Assembly: GCA_902775475.1 (NCBI GenBank)
Contig: CACYME010000024.1
Span: forward strand, 1 to 58,804
Reading direction: 5' to 3'
From: an uncultured Prevotellaceae bacterium
GTDB lineage: Bacteria; Bacteroidota; Bacteroidia; Bacteroidales; Bacteroidaceae
DNA: 58,804 bases
The position numbers were made by a program, and so were the translations under genes. The notes below the pieces were generated by a model, which was not told the DNA's origin, did not search any database, and worked only from the letters and a program-made list of their open reading frames with translations. Shown here piece by piece: positions 35,331 to 43,722 of the stretch; positions within the stretch are counted from its first letter, which is position 1, and each line of letters opens with the position of its first letter.

Positions 35331-36041
35331 ATGGACAAAGACATTAATCGCATCAAAGTCGTGCTTGCAGAGAAGGGAGGTGCCGCGAGACTATTAAGTG
35401 TCTCGTGGAGGGATACCAAAGAACCCAACTATGCACTTTGCCAAGGAATGGTGAACTTCAATATGATCGACACTATTGGTCGTGGAATACGGAAGGTGTT
35501 CACCGAACAGCAGAAACGTTTCTTCCCCATGCCTGACTATCAGATAGACCAAGCTAAGAAGGAGGTAACGGTTAAGATATACGGTAAACTTATCAATGAG
35601 CAGTATTACCGTTTGTTGAAAGCCAATCCAGACCTGTCGCTATACGACTGTATTGCACTTGACATGGTGCAAAAGCATGAAAAGATTGACAAGGATATTG
35701 CCTCACGTTTGCGCAAACTACATCTTGTCGAGGGGCGTTATCCAAAGCTGTTCCTATCTGCTTATACCGCCAAGACTGTTGATGACAAGGAATTAAAGAC
35801 GGAGTATATTCGGAACAAGAGTTTCAATGACCTCCATTTCAAAGACATGATAATTCAGTATCTGCGCTCATTTGGCGGAGCCACAAGAGCAGAACTTAAT
35901 ACGCTGTTGCAATCCAAGTTGTCTGATGTGCTTACAGAGGAACAAAAGATAAGGAAGATTGGTAATATGCTGTCTGCACTGAAGAAACAGGGAGTCATTA
36001 GACTAACAGAAAAGAAGAAGTGGGTTTTAGTCGAAGTTTAG
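35331..36041 (+). CDS. Chimeric RecG/AlbA_2-like regulator fragment
   Basis: 236 residues. Residues ~30-236 look like the C-terminal part of COG2865-type proteins (AlbA_2 plus ATPase-like and winged helix): YALCQGMVNFNMIDTIGRGI then RKVF, and a C-terminal winged helix (FGGATRAELNTLLQSKLSD; GNMLSALKKQGVIRLTEK). The N-terminal MDKDINRIKVVLAEKG instead resembles the start of short XRE-type helix-turn-helix proteins. The AlbA_2 part is missing (full proteins are about 450-550 residues). It is probably a deletion product joining two genes. It has its own -7 box, so a truncated DNA-binding protein could still be made. Confidence 0.55.
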   Translation: MDKDINRIKVVLAEKGGAARLLSVSWRDTKEPNYALCQGMVNFNMIDTIGRGIRKVFTEQQKRFFPMPDYQIDQAKKEVTVKIYGKLINEQYYRLLKANPDLSLYDCIALDMVQKHEKIDKDIASRLRKLHLVEGRYPKLFLSAYTAKTVDDKELKTEYIRNKSFNDLHFKDMIIQYLRSFGGATRAELNTLLQSKLSDVLTEEQKIRKIGNMLSALKKQGVIRLTEKKKWVLVEV

Positions 36042-36170
36042 TCGAACTTTTAGTCGAAGTTTAGTCGAACTAATGACTGCGACATGGCTGAAATGTTGAA
36101 AACAAAGGAAAATCGACGCATCGCTATATGCCCCCGTTTAGTCGAACTTCTGACTTGAAATTAAGTCGAA
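36026..36170 (+). repeat. TTTAGTCGAA direct repeats
   Basis: Copies of TTTAGTCGAA at 36026, 36037, 36049, 36060 and 36137, and TTAAGTCGAA at 36161. The first four have 11-12 base spacing and alternate in their last base (G or C). The first two include the end and stop codon of the preceding gene. Confidence 0.85.
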
Positions 36171-36216
36171 GTTATGCGGCATTTATGTACAATAATGCAA
36201 AAAGTAGTCGGCCTCT

Positions 36217-36330
36217 TTGGCTATGTGGACGGCAAAGAGAGAACTATTCAAGATCAACTACCATATTCATACTGATGCCATTAAGAGCCATCTGATTCCT
36301 GAAGAACAATTTGCTGGTACTCGGAAATGA
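36217..36330 (+). pseudogene. Remnant of a KilA-N-type protein
   Basis: The frame from 36217 to a TGA at 36328-36330 reads LAMWTAKRELFKINYHIHTD then AIKSHLIPEEQFAGTRK. AKRELFKINY.IHTDAIK is, from memory, close to Bacteroidetes KilA-N/phage antirepressor-like proteins. No start codon or full domain is present; 38 codons survive. Confidence 0.45.
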
Positions 36331-36373
36331 AAAGAAAAACAGGTTTTCCTTTTCGTTTCGCTCGTTTTTTTCG

Positions 36374-36381
36374 TAACTTTG
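36374..36381 (+). promoter_or_regulatory. -7 box for the MsbA-like gene
   Basis: TAACTTTG followed by GCAGCC, 18 bp before the ATG at 36400. Confidence 0.55.
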
Positions 36382-36399
36382 CAGCCAAATTGATGAACG

Positions 36400-38226
36400 A
36401 TGAAAGAATTCCTGCAAGTTCTGAGGCGATTCGTGCCTCCTTATAAGAAATACCTGGTGGCTTCGGTGGTGTTCAACATCCTGTCGGCGCTGCTCAACAT
36501 CTTCTCCTTTGCGGCGCTCATCCCCATCCTGCAGATACTCTTCCAGACGGGCGATACGGAGGTGGCCACGTCGTGGATGGCCTGGGACTGGGGCAACGTT
36601 CAGGACGTGCTGATGAACAACATGAACTATGGGGTGAACTGCCTGATAGCTGACTACGGACAGACGACGACGCTGCTCTTCATAGGGCTGTTCCTCGCCG
36701 TGACCACGGCCATGAAGACGGGGGCCTACTTTCTCTCATCGGCCACCATCATCCCCATCCGGACGGGCGTGGTGCGCGACATCCGCAACCAGCTCTACCA
36801 GAAGATTACCTCGCTGCCGCTGGGCTTCTTCAGCGAGGAGCGCAAGGGCGACATCATCGCCCGCATGAGCGGCGACGTGCAGGAGGTGGAGTCGAGTATC
36901 ATGTCGAGCCTCGACATGCTGTTCAAGAACCCCATCCTCATCGTGGTCTACTTCGGCACGCTGCTCTTCGTGTCGTGGCAGCTGACGCTCTTCACCATCG
37001 TCTTCGTGCCCGTCTTCGGATGGTTCATGGGACTGGTGGGGCGCAAGCTGAAACGACGCAGCATCGAGGCGCAGGCGCTCTGGAGCGACACGATGAGCCA
37101 GGTGGAGGAGACGCTGGGCGGACTGCGCATCATCAAGGCTTTCTGCGCCGAGGAGAAGATGAACCGACGCTTCGACCAGGTGAACTCGCACTATCGCAAC
37201 GACATCATGCGCGTGAACATCCGGCAGTCGATGGCGCACCCGATGAGCGAGTTCCTCGGCACGGTGATGATCATCATCGTGCTGTGGTTTGGCGGCATTC
37301 TGGTGCTGAACAACAAGGCCATCACCGGCCCGTCGTTCATCTACTATATGGTCATCCTCTACAGCATCATCCAGCCGCTGAAGGACTTCTCGAAGGCTGG
37401 CTACAACATTCCCAAGGGCCTGGCTTCGATGGAGCGCATCGACAAAATCCTGAAAGCCGAGAACAACATCAGGGAACCGGAGCAACCGCAGCACATCGGC
37501 TCCTTCGAGCACCAGATTGAGTTCCGGAATGTGTCTTTCCGCTACGGCGAACAGTGGATTCTAAGAGACATCAACCTCGTCATACCCAAGGGGAAGACGG
37601 TGGCGCTTGTGGGACAGAGCGGCGGCGGAAAGTCGACGCTCGTGGACCTGATTCCCCGCTACTACGACGTGCAGGAGGGCGAGGTGCTCATCGACGGCAT
37701 CAACGTGAAGGACCTGGGTGTGCATGACCTGCGACAGCTCATCGGCAACGTGAACCAGGAGGCTATCCTCTTCAACGACTCGTTCCGCAACAACATCTCC
37801 TTCGGCGTTGACAATGCCAGCGAGGAGCAGATTGCTGAGGCGGCAAGGATTGCCAATGCCTACGACTTCATCGTGCAGTCGGAGCAGGGCTTCGACACGA
37901 ACATCGGCGACCGTGGCGGACGCCTCTCTGGCGGTCAGCGACAGCGCATCAGCATAGCCCGTGCCATTCTGAAGAATCCGCCCATCCTTATCCTCGACGA
38001 GGCCACCAGTGCCCTTGATACCGAGAGTGAGCGACTGGTGCAGGACGCCCTGGAGCGGCTGATGAAGACGCGCACCACCGTGGCCATTGCCCACCGGCTG
38101 AGCACCATCAAGAATGCCGATGAAATATGCGTGCTCCATGAGGGCCGCATCGTGGAACGCGGCACTCATGAAGCACTGCTCAGCATGGATGGCTACTACA
38201 AGAAGCTGCACGACATGCAGCAGTAG
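36400..38226 (+). CDS. ABC exporter, MsbA-type (membrane and ATPase fused)
   Basis: 608 residues. The N-terminal ~345 residues carry six membrane helices (LVASVVFNILSALLNIFSFA; LLFIGLFLAVTTAMKTGAYF). The ATPase has Walker A GQSGGGKST, signature LSGGQRQRIS, Walker B ILILDEATSALD and H-loop AIAHRLSTI. The length and the LPLGFFSEERKGDIIARMSG coupling helix fit MsbA-type lipid flippases, which move lipid A-core or other lipids across the inner membrane. It has its own promoter; the convergent neighbour ends 14 bp away. Confidence 0.9.
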   Translation: MKEFLQVLRRFVPPYKKYLVASVVFNILSALLNIFSFAALIPILQILFQTGDTEVATSWMAWDWGNVQDVLMNNMNYGVNCLIADYGQTTTLLFIGLFLAVTTAMKTGAYFLSSATIIPIRTGVVRDIRNQLYQKITSLPLGFFSEERKGDIIARMSGDVQEVESSIMSSLDMLFKNPILIVVYFGTLLFVSWQLTLFTIVFVPVFGWFMGLVGRKLKRRSIEAQALWSDTMSQVEETLGGLRIIKAFCAEEKMNRRFDQVNSHYRNDIMRVNIRQSMAHPMSEFLGTVMIIIVLWFGGILVLNNKAITGPSFIYYMVILYSIIQPLKDFSKAGYNIPKGLASMERIDKILKAENNIREPEQPQHIGSFEHQIEFRNVSFRYGEQWILRDINLVIPKGKTVALVGQSGGGKSTLVDLIPRYYDVQEGEVLIDGINVKDLGVHDLRQLIGNVNQEAILFNDSFRNNISFGVDNASEEQIAEAARIANAYDFIVQSEQGFDTNIGDRGGRLSGGQRQRISIARAILKNPPILILDEATSALDTESERLVQDALERLMKTRTTVAIAHRLSTIKNADEICVLHEGRIVERGTHEALLSMDGYYKKLHDMQQ

Positions 38227-38240
38227 GGAGGAGGGGCTTC

Positions 38241-38480
38241 TCAGGCTCTCACTTTCTGTTCGCTACCGATGATGCGCCGACGATAAAGCACGATGAAGAT
38301 GAGGCATGTGGCCAGGGCTGCCAGGATGGCGGGGATGGTCCAGTTGAGCATGGGCGAGGCGCCGTTGCTCATGCCTGTCTCCTCAGCGAGGCGGATGGTG
38401 TCAGAGAACTCCTGCTGGCTCAGTGTGTCAATGATGACTTTGCGGTGGGTGGGGTAGGGAAGTACGTCTAATAGTATCAT
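38241..38480 (-). CDS. Small single-pass membrane protein
   Basis: 79 residues, with one membrane segment near residues 47-66 (WTIPAILAALATCLIFIVLY) followed by RRR, implying the C-terminus is inside. The N-terminal half is soluble (TLSQQEFSDTIRLAEETG). No family recognised. Third gene of the leftward group with the next two entries. Confidence 0.6.
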   Translation of the reverse strand: MILLDVLPYPTHRKVIIDTLSQQEFSDTIRLAEETGMSNGASPMLNWTIPAILAALATCLIFIVLYRRRIIGSEQKVRA

Positions 38481-38518
38481 TTCTTCTGGTTTTTGGGTTA
38501 ATAATTATCTGTCTTTTT

Positions 38519-38863
38519 TCACGGGCTGACAAAGTAGGCATAGGCTGCCTGTAGCAGCATGCCTAAGCTGAGGCTGGCTACGTTGCACAGCAGGCTGTAA
38601 GCGAAGGCCCTCGGCCAGCTGCGCAGGAAATAGAAGTACCACAGCGTTTCGACGATGATAACGGTCAGTTCGCCCACGATGATGTTCGTGGTGGAATAGC
38701 CCAGTTGGAAGAGCGCCGAGTTGAGCGTCAGGTTGGTGAAGATGTTGATGAACACCGACGACCACAGCAGCCACCGCCGGCGTTCGCCCAGCAAGAGCAA
38801 TACCGCCAGCTCGATGACTACGGTCAGCAGGGCGGTCTGCGCAAAGGTCTTTATCAGTTCCAT
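38519..38863 (-). CDS. Four-helix membrane protein, unknown function
   Basis: 114 residues, almost all membrane: helices near 7-25, 32-52, 60-80 and 88-110 (TALLTVVIELAVLLLLGE; IIVGELTVIIVETLWYFYFL). It starts 27 bp after the MFS-like gene and is probably co-transcribed with it and with the 79-residue protein. No family recognised. Confidence 0.65.
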   Translation of the reverse strand: MELIKTFAQTALLTVVIELAVLLLLGERRRWLLWSSVFINIFTNLTLNSALFQLGYSTTNIIVGELTVIIVETLWYFYFLRSWPRAFAYSLLCNVASLSLGMLLQAAYAYFVSP

Positions 38864-38890
38864 CTCTCATTCCTCATTTATCATTTGTCC

Positions 38891-39859
38891 TCATAGCACC
38901 GCCATCAGGTAGCCTGGCATCAGGGCGGCGGCCAGTAGCCCGAAGGCCAGACCCTCGCGCCGAGGCATCACCACGTTGGCCAGATAGAGCGTGATGGGCA
39001 TGGTGCAGTTGACTGCAAACAGGCCGCAAAGCATCATCGTCTGGCTGTTTCCTTTCAGCAGAAGAAGTGCAGCAACCAGCGCCACGAGTACGAAGAGCGA
39101 CCTGACGACGCCGAACCATCGGGCTATCCACCCGCCGGCCATCTTGCCTGCCATGGCGAGGAAGCCGATGAGCAGCACGATGTAGGCATGTTCTGATGGG
39201 ATGGCACAACTGAAGCGTTCGCCGACATACGACCGCAGCATCACAGCCAGCATCAGCGCAATGAGGCAGACGCAAACAATGATGGATGGGAATGGCGGCC
39301 TTGTTTTCTTGTTGAGGGTTTTCACCTCGCCCTTGTCGATGTATAGATAGGTGAGGGCCAGTAGTCCGATGGCTATCAGCATGGTGTAGAGTAGGGACCA
39401 GGAATGGAAGAGCAGGCTCACGGCGATGCCGAAGGCTCCAGTGGAGACAAAGACGCCTAAGGCGCGAATGTCGTTGTCTGTCGTGACAGCGGTCTGCTTG
39501 CCTCCCCAGGTGTGGAAGAGCGAGTTGCCCAGGCCCAGGAGAATCCCGGTAAGATGATAGCTGAAGCTGCTGATGGTGGAGGCGGCGGTTGTCAGTGAAA
39601 AGGTGGCTACCACGACACCGAGCAGCAGTAGGACTACGGAAGCGAGCAGTTGCCAGTGGGGATGGGGAAGTGCATCAGCAAGCAGGCCACTGAATGGCTG
39701 TGTGAGGAATGCAAGCACATTATAATAGAGGAAAACGGTGAGGAAGTCGTTGTCGCCTGCAAAGCTGTCCAGCAAGAAGAGACAGCACAGGCACAGCCCG
39801 TCGACCAGAAAGTGCATGGCTGCACTGAGTCCCGTCTTTATTATACCGTTGTTAATCAT
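38891..39859 (-). CDS. MFS-like membrane transporter
   Basis: 322 residues with about ten membrane helices. It resembles a shortened major facilitator protein: AMHFLVDGLCLCCLFLLDS at the start, PFSGLLADALPH in the helix 2-3 loop, SYHLTGILLGLGNSLFHTWG and GFLAMAGKMAGGWIARWFGV. The opening is reminiscent of fosmidomycin-resistance-type transporters, but family MFS members are ~390-400 residues, so some helices are absent. Substrate unknown. Confidence 0.65.
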   Translation of the reverse strand: MINNGIIKTGLSAAMHFLVDGLCLCCLFLLDSFAGDNDFLTVFLYYNVLAFLTQPFSGLLADALPHPHWQLLASVVLLLLGVVVATFSLTTAASTISSFSYHLTGILLGLGNSLFHTWGGKQTAVTTDNDIRALGVFVSTGAFGIAVSLLFHSWSLLYTMLIAIGLLALTYLYIDKGEVKTLNKKTRPPFPSIIVCVCLIALMLAVMLRSYVGERFSCAIPSEHAYIVLLIGFLAMAGKMAGGWIARWFGVVRSLFVLVALVAALLLLKGNSQTMMLCGLFAVNCTMPITLYLANVVMPRREGLAFGLLAAALMPGYLMAVL

Positions 39860-39912
39860 TTATTATTTCTCGTTTGGGAGAGCAGCGCCACATTAGTTGT
39901 GCTGCCTCCTTG

Positions 39913-40662
39913 TTATTCGAAGTAGAACGTAAGGACAACCATCTTGCTGTAGGACGCATCGACGCTCTGGGCAAAGGTCTTTTTGGTGATGTCAGTCAGT
40001 TCGTCGACGTGTTTGCGGTCGAACACGTTGGGAATGCTGAAGCAGAACTTCAGTTCGGGGATGAGCTTGAAGAAAGGCAGGTAGTAGTCGCAGCCGAAGC
40101 CTACTTCGAACATGGTGTCGAAGCGTTTCAGGTGGATGATGTCCTGGTCTTTGCCCGACAGGTTGATCATGGGGTTGATGCCGGCCGTGATGTAGGGTCG
40201 GTAGTTGTTGAAGCGCTCGGCAGAGAACTTCAGGTCGATGGGCATGGCGATGTAAGTATTCTTCATGTCCTGTGTCGTTTCGCGCGGCATGCCTGCGTCG
40301 TTCAGGCCCTGTAAGTGGCGAAACACCAGGTGCTTCGAACCGAAGTGCATAGTGGGCGACAGGCGCAGCGAAAAATGCTGCGACAGGCGCATGTCGGCCA
40401 CTACGCCCACGCTGAAGCCTGGGTTCCAGGTGTCGGCGTCGCAGAGCACCGTTTGTTCAATGGGGTCTTCGTCTTCGGCCATCTGCACCATCTGTGGACC
40501 GAAGTTCTTCATCTCTATGTCTTGCAGGTGAAGTCCTACGTGGATGCCAAAATGCAAGGGGCGCAAGTCGATGTACGGCTTGTTCTGCACCTTGCGTTCC
40601 TGGCACATGGCTCCAACGGCCACCATAGCCAGGATGATGACGCTGAGTATTCGTCTTATCAT
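39913..40662 (-). CDS. porT: PorT-family outer membrane protein
   Basis: 249 residues with a signal peptide (to ~20, GAMCQ). The alternating beta-strand pattern and motifs LRPLHFGIHVGLHLQD, SQHFSLRLSPTMHFGSKH, YIAMPIDLKFSAERFNNYRP and the terminal aromatic TFYFE fit PorT, an outer-membrane beta-barrel needed for the type IX secretion system. That suits the exported enzymes of this window, whose tails resemble sorting signals. The gene stands alone. Confidence 0.8.
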   Translation of the reverse strand: MIRRILSVIILAMVAVGAMCQERKVQNKPYIDLRPLHFGIHVGLHLQDIEMKNFGPQMVQMAEDEDPIEQTVLCDADTWNPGFSVGVVADMRLSQHFSLRLSPTMHFGSKHLVFRHLQGLNDAGMPRETTQDMKNTYIAMPIDLKFSAERFNNYRPYITAGINPMINLSGKDQDIIHLKRFDTMFEVGFGCDYYLPFFKLIPELKFCFSIPNVFDRKHVDELTDITKKTFAQSVDASYSKMVVLTFYFE

Positions 40663-40783
40663 GTTATAATCATAACGTCAAAAAACGTCCTTTATTATGT
40701 ATGTCAGATTTTTTCACTTCCAGTAATTTCCGCTTTTGAACTATTTCGACAGCGTATAAATTGAAAAAAAAGATACCAAAATG

Positions 40784-40815
40784 TTGGTAAGAATGAAAAA
40801 AAGTTCTTACCTTTG
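40784..40815 (+). promoter_or_regulatory. Promoter for the ferredoxin gene
   Basis: TTG at 40784-40786 and TACCTTTG at 40808-40815 with a 21-base spacer, the best -33/-7 pair in the window, 51 bp before the ATG at 40867. Confidence 0.65.
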
Positions 40816-40866
40816 CATCATCAAAATTGAGTATTAACAAACCAAATTAACCAAAACTGAAAGATT

Positions 40867-41037
40867 ATGGCATACGTAATTGGTGACGACTGTATCTCTT
40901 GTGGTACATGTGCTGGTGAGTGCCCCGTTGAGGCTATCTCTGAGGGCGAGGACAAGTATGTAATCGACGCTGATGCTTGCACAGAGTGCGGCACTTGCGC
41001 TAGCGTTTGTCCGTCGGAGGCTATCAGCCTTGGCTAA
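40867..41037 (+). CDS. 2x[4Fe-4S] ferredoxin
   Basis: A 56-residue protein: MAYVIGDDCISCGTCAGECP at the start and CTECGTCASVCPSEAI near the end. The two CxxCxxCxxxCP motifs bind two [4Fe-4S] clusters, as in clostridial-type ferredoxins used by pyruvate:ferredoxin oxidoreductase and hydrogenases. It is a single-gene unit with a strong-looking promoter and two hairpins behind it, suggesting high expression. Confidence 0.95.
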   Translation: MAYVIGDDCISCGTCAGECPVEAISEGEDKYVIDADACTECGTCASVCPSEAISLG

Positions 41038-41069
41038 TATCTAAGATCATTAGCTTCATAAACCAACAT

Positions 41070-41100
41070 GAAGAGGGCTCCTGATGAGGGATCCCTCTTC
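41070..41100 (+). terminator. Hairpin after the ferredoxin gene
   Basis: GAAGAGGG (41070-41077) and CCCTCTTC (41093-41100), then TCTATATCT; 32 bp past the stop. Confidence 0.55.
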
Positions 41101-41133
41101 TCTATATCTATATGCTGATTGCATTGAAAAAGT

Positions 41134-41167
41134 AAAAGTCGCATGACAGGGATGCCATGCGACTTTT
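41134..41167. terminator. Bidirectional terminator between ferredoxin and TPR genes
   Basis: AAAAGTCGCATG (41134-41145) pairs perfectly with CATGCGACTTTT (41156-41167) around a 10-base loop, giving U-tails on both strands. The TPR gene ends at 41199 from the other side. Confidence 0.8.
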
Positions 41168-41198
41168 GCGATTATCAATTTGTAGGATATTCCAATGC

Positions 41199-42662
41199 TT
41201 ACTTCACCGTCTTGCTCAGCGAGTCAACAACCTTCTTGATGCCTTCGTCATCAGGCTTGATTTCCAGAATCTTGTTGGCATAATCGAGGGCGGCCTTGTT
41301 GTCCTTAGCTACTGAATAGTAGTAGAACATCAGGTAGCGGTAGCTCTTCTCCAGACGGGTGTTGTCAGTAGCGTCGTGCTCTGCACGGGCGCTAATGAGC
41401 TCAACCAGCTTCTCGAAGTAGGGCTTTGCCAGTGCCTGCTTGTTGTCGGGATCCATGATAGCGTTCACCGTGGCGCGCTGATAGAGGGCATACTCGGCTG
41501 CGTCGGGGAACTTCTCTGCGAGGTCACCCCAGATGGTGTCGGCCTCCTTGTAGGCAGCCAGCTCAGCTTCGCTCATGCCTTCGTTGCCTTCCACCTTCAG
41601 CGAGCGTGCGTGCTGCTGGTGGAGCAGACCCAGGCCAGCGTGTGCGATGGCATCGGGGTCTTTGGCAGTGTTCAGATAGTTCTTATAGCTGTTGATAGCC
41701 TCGGGGAAGTTCTTTTGCTGCTTGAAGGCATCGGAGAGCGACTTGTGGATGTCGGACTTGTCATTGTCTTCCACTTCGAGCGTGAGGCCTTTCTTGTACT
41801 GCTCGATGGCCTGTTCCACCTGTCCGGCTCCGACGAGTGCATCGCCGTAGTTCAGGTAGTCAAGATGCGAGTAGTTGATACTGTCCTTGTGAACCTTGTT
41901 GAAGAGGGTCTCGCCAAACTGCACTGCCTCGTCGAACTTCTTCAGCTTGTTGCTGCAGAACATGGCCAGACGGTTCAGCGTACCGTTGTTGGGCTCCTTG
42001 GCCAGGCCGGCCTTGGCGGCGTTGTAGCCCTGCTCATACTGCTGTGCCACGAAGCAAGCGTTGGCATACTCGATGAAGTCCGAGCGGGTCATCTTGCTGG
42101 TGGGTACCAGTGCATAGGTCTCGATGGCCTTACCATACTTCAGAGACAGATAGTAGATGTGAGCCTTCAGGGCGTCGACGGGATAGTCGGGGCGCTCAGC
42201 CTGCAGCTGGTCGAGCTTGGCAACTGCACCATCCGGATCAATCTTACGATAGACCAGTGCATACTTGCGATAGGGGTCGGGATTCGACTTGTCGTAGTAG
42301 ATAGCCTGCTCGTACATGGCTGCTGCCTGTCCACCATCGTCGCCTAAGGCTGCGATGTCGCCCAGGAGCACGTAGGCAGGAGCATACTGGCGCTTAGAGG
42401 CATTTAGTGCGTTGTTGGCAGCCACCTTGGCGTTGGTGGTGTCCTTTGCCTCGTAGAAAGCACGGCCGAAAGCCACCAGGTTTTCGGGGTTCTTCTTGTT
42501 CTTCCCGTAGAAGGGTTTCATAGCCTTGGCCATGTCTGCGGGGTTACTCTTGATAAGGTTCTTTACGGCATCTACGTCGGCCTTTGTGCCGTCCTGTGCC
42601 ATTGCGCTGCCGCTGAATCCCATCAGCAGGGCGCCCATGAATAAATATTTAATTGCTTTCAT
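41199..42662 (-). CDS. TPR repeat protein of the TonB cluster
   Basis: 487 residues with a signal peptide (to ~22, GSAMAQ). Almost all helical tetratricopeptide repeats (APAYVLLGDIAALGDDGGQA; VEQAIEQYKKGLTLEVEDND; NFPEAINSYKNYLNTAKDPD). It ends the leftward cluster ExbB-ExbD-ExbD-TonB-PstS-TPR, 108 bp after the PstS-like gene. A scaffold role in the periplasm is inferred; the exact task is unknown. Confidence 0.85.
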   Translation of the reverse strand: MKAIKYLFMGALLMGFSGSAMAQDGTKADVDAVKNLIKSNPADMAKAMKPFYGKNKKNPENLVAFGRAFYEAKDTTNAKVAANNALNASKRQYAPAYVLLGDIAALGDDGGQAAAMYEQAIYYDKSNPDPYRKYALVYRKIDPDGAVAKLDQLQAERPDYPVDALKAHIYYLSLKYGKAIETYALVPTSKMTRSDFIEYANACFVAQQYEQGYNAAKAGLAKEPNNGTLNRLAMFCSNKLKKFDEAVQFGETLFNKVHKDSINYSHLDYLNYGDALVGAGQVEQAIEQYKKGLTLEVEDNDKSDIHKSLSDAFKQQKNFPEAINSYKNYLNTAKDPDAIAHAGLGLLHQQHARSLKVEGNEGMSEAELAAYKEADTIWGDLAEKFPDAAEYALYQRATVNAIMDPDNKQALAKPYFEKLVELISARAEHDATDNTRLEKSYRYLMFYYYSVAKDNKAALDYANKILEIKPDDEGIKKVVDSLSKTVK

Positions 42663-42770
42663 AATTCCTTCTCCTTTTTTAATGGTTAATACTTCTTTTA
42701 CCTTTACTTCTCTTAAATTTATCTGTTGCCGGGAGCTTTACTTTATTGACGTTGCTTTTTCTGCAATGGT

Positions 42771-43715
42771 TTAATCTACCACCACTTTCCTTTCTATGAA
42801 TTCAGTCCAGGCGGGATAGAGACCTGCACGCCAGAGGATAAGCTGTCCTTCTTCACCGGGATTGGTGAGGAAGTTGAAGAAGCGCCGCGGTGTTCCCTGT
42901 CCGCGTGGGTCGGTGCAGATGGCCCAGATGGTGCGGATGAAGGGGTACTCAGCTGTTGCGATGTAATACTGGTAGGGCTTCACGGCACGCATGGGTGAGT
43001 GGCCTACAGCCATCACGGTGACGTTGCGCTTGAAGGTGACGTTGGTGGTGTCGCGCTGGTCGTTTATCCAGATGGAGCCGACAACGCCGATGGCGTTCTT
43101 GTGGCGTTCTACATATTCAATCACCTCGTTGGTGGTCTCTACGGCGCGAACGTTGCCGGCATTCGAAATCTTACCGCCGTTCAGAATGGAGTCGGTGCAA
43201 TAGCGCACGGAGCTTGACGTAGGTGTGTCGAATGCCAGGCGGATGGTGTCAAGCTTCGACTCGGGATAGATTTCCTTCCAGGTCTTCACCTCGCCGGTGA
43301 GTATTTTCTTGAAGTTGTCGACGGTGATGACGGTGTCGGGGTTGTCGTTGTTCACGATGAGCGTCATGCCGTCGTAGGCCAGGGGCTTCTGGCGGGGATT
43401 ATGGTGTTTGCTTTTGATGATGCTTTCTTCGTTGGGAGTCAGCTTTCGTGTGGTAAACACGAGATAGACTTTCTGGTCGAGCAGGCTGTCGATAGCATCC
43501 TGCTCACTCATGTACAGCGGCCAAATGGCGCGCTGGGTCTTGTTGTAGAAACTGTTGTAGCACTCGTCGATGACGGGGCTGATGCTTTTGTCGGCGGCAA
43601 AGAGCTTTGCCACTTCGTCATAGTTGGTATTAGTAGGCTTGCCCCCACATGATGGGAGCAAGCCTATGATTAGAGTTAATCCAACTATCGAAAGAATGTT
43701 GAATCGTTTGTTCAT
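42771..43715 (-). CDS. PstS-like phosphate-binding lipoprotein
   Basis: 314 residues. Lipobox LLPSC puts the lipid on Cys23. The body is a periplasmic binding protein of PstS type (YLVFTTRKLTPNEESIIKSK; DNFKKILTGEVKTWKEIYPE; DTPTSSSVRYCTDSILN; AIGVVGSIWI). No pst transporter genes are near; instead the gene is 7 bp from tonB, so it probably serves the TonB/ExbBD complex rather than ordinary phosphate import. Confidence 0.82.
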   Translation of the reverse strand: MNKRFNILSIVGLTLIIGLLPSCGGKPTNTNYDEVAKLFAADKSISPVIDECYNSFYNKTQRAIWPLYMSEQDAIDSLLDQKVYLVFTTRKLTPNEESIIKSKHHNPRQKPLAYDGMTLIVNNDNPDTVITVDNFKKILTGEVKTWKEIYPESKLDTIRLAFDTPTSSSVRYCTDSILNGGKISNAGNVRAVETTNEVIEYVERHKNAIGVVGSIWINDQRDTTNVTFKRNVTVMAVGHSPMRAVKPYQYYIATAEYPFIRTIWAICTDPRGQGTPRRFFNFLTNPGEEGQLILWRAGLYPAWTEFIERKVVVD

Positions 43716-43722
43716 TTCACAA

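Noticed and set aside
36026-36170. CRISPR-like repeats
   Set aside because: Units of 10 bases with 1-2 base spacing and no spacers of CRISPR length.
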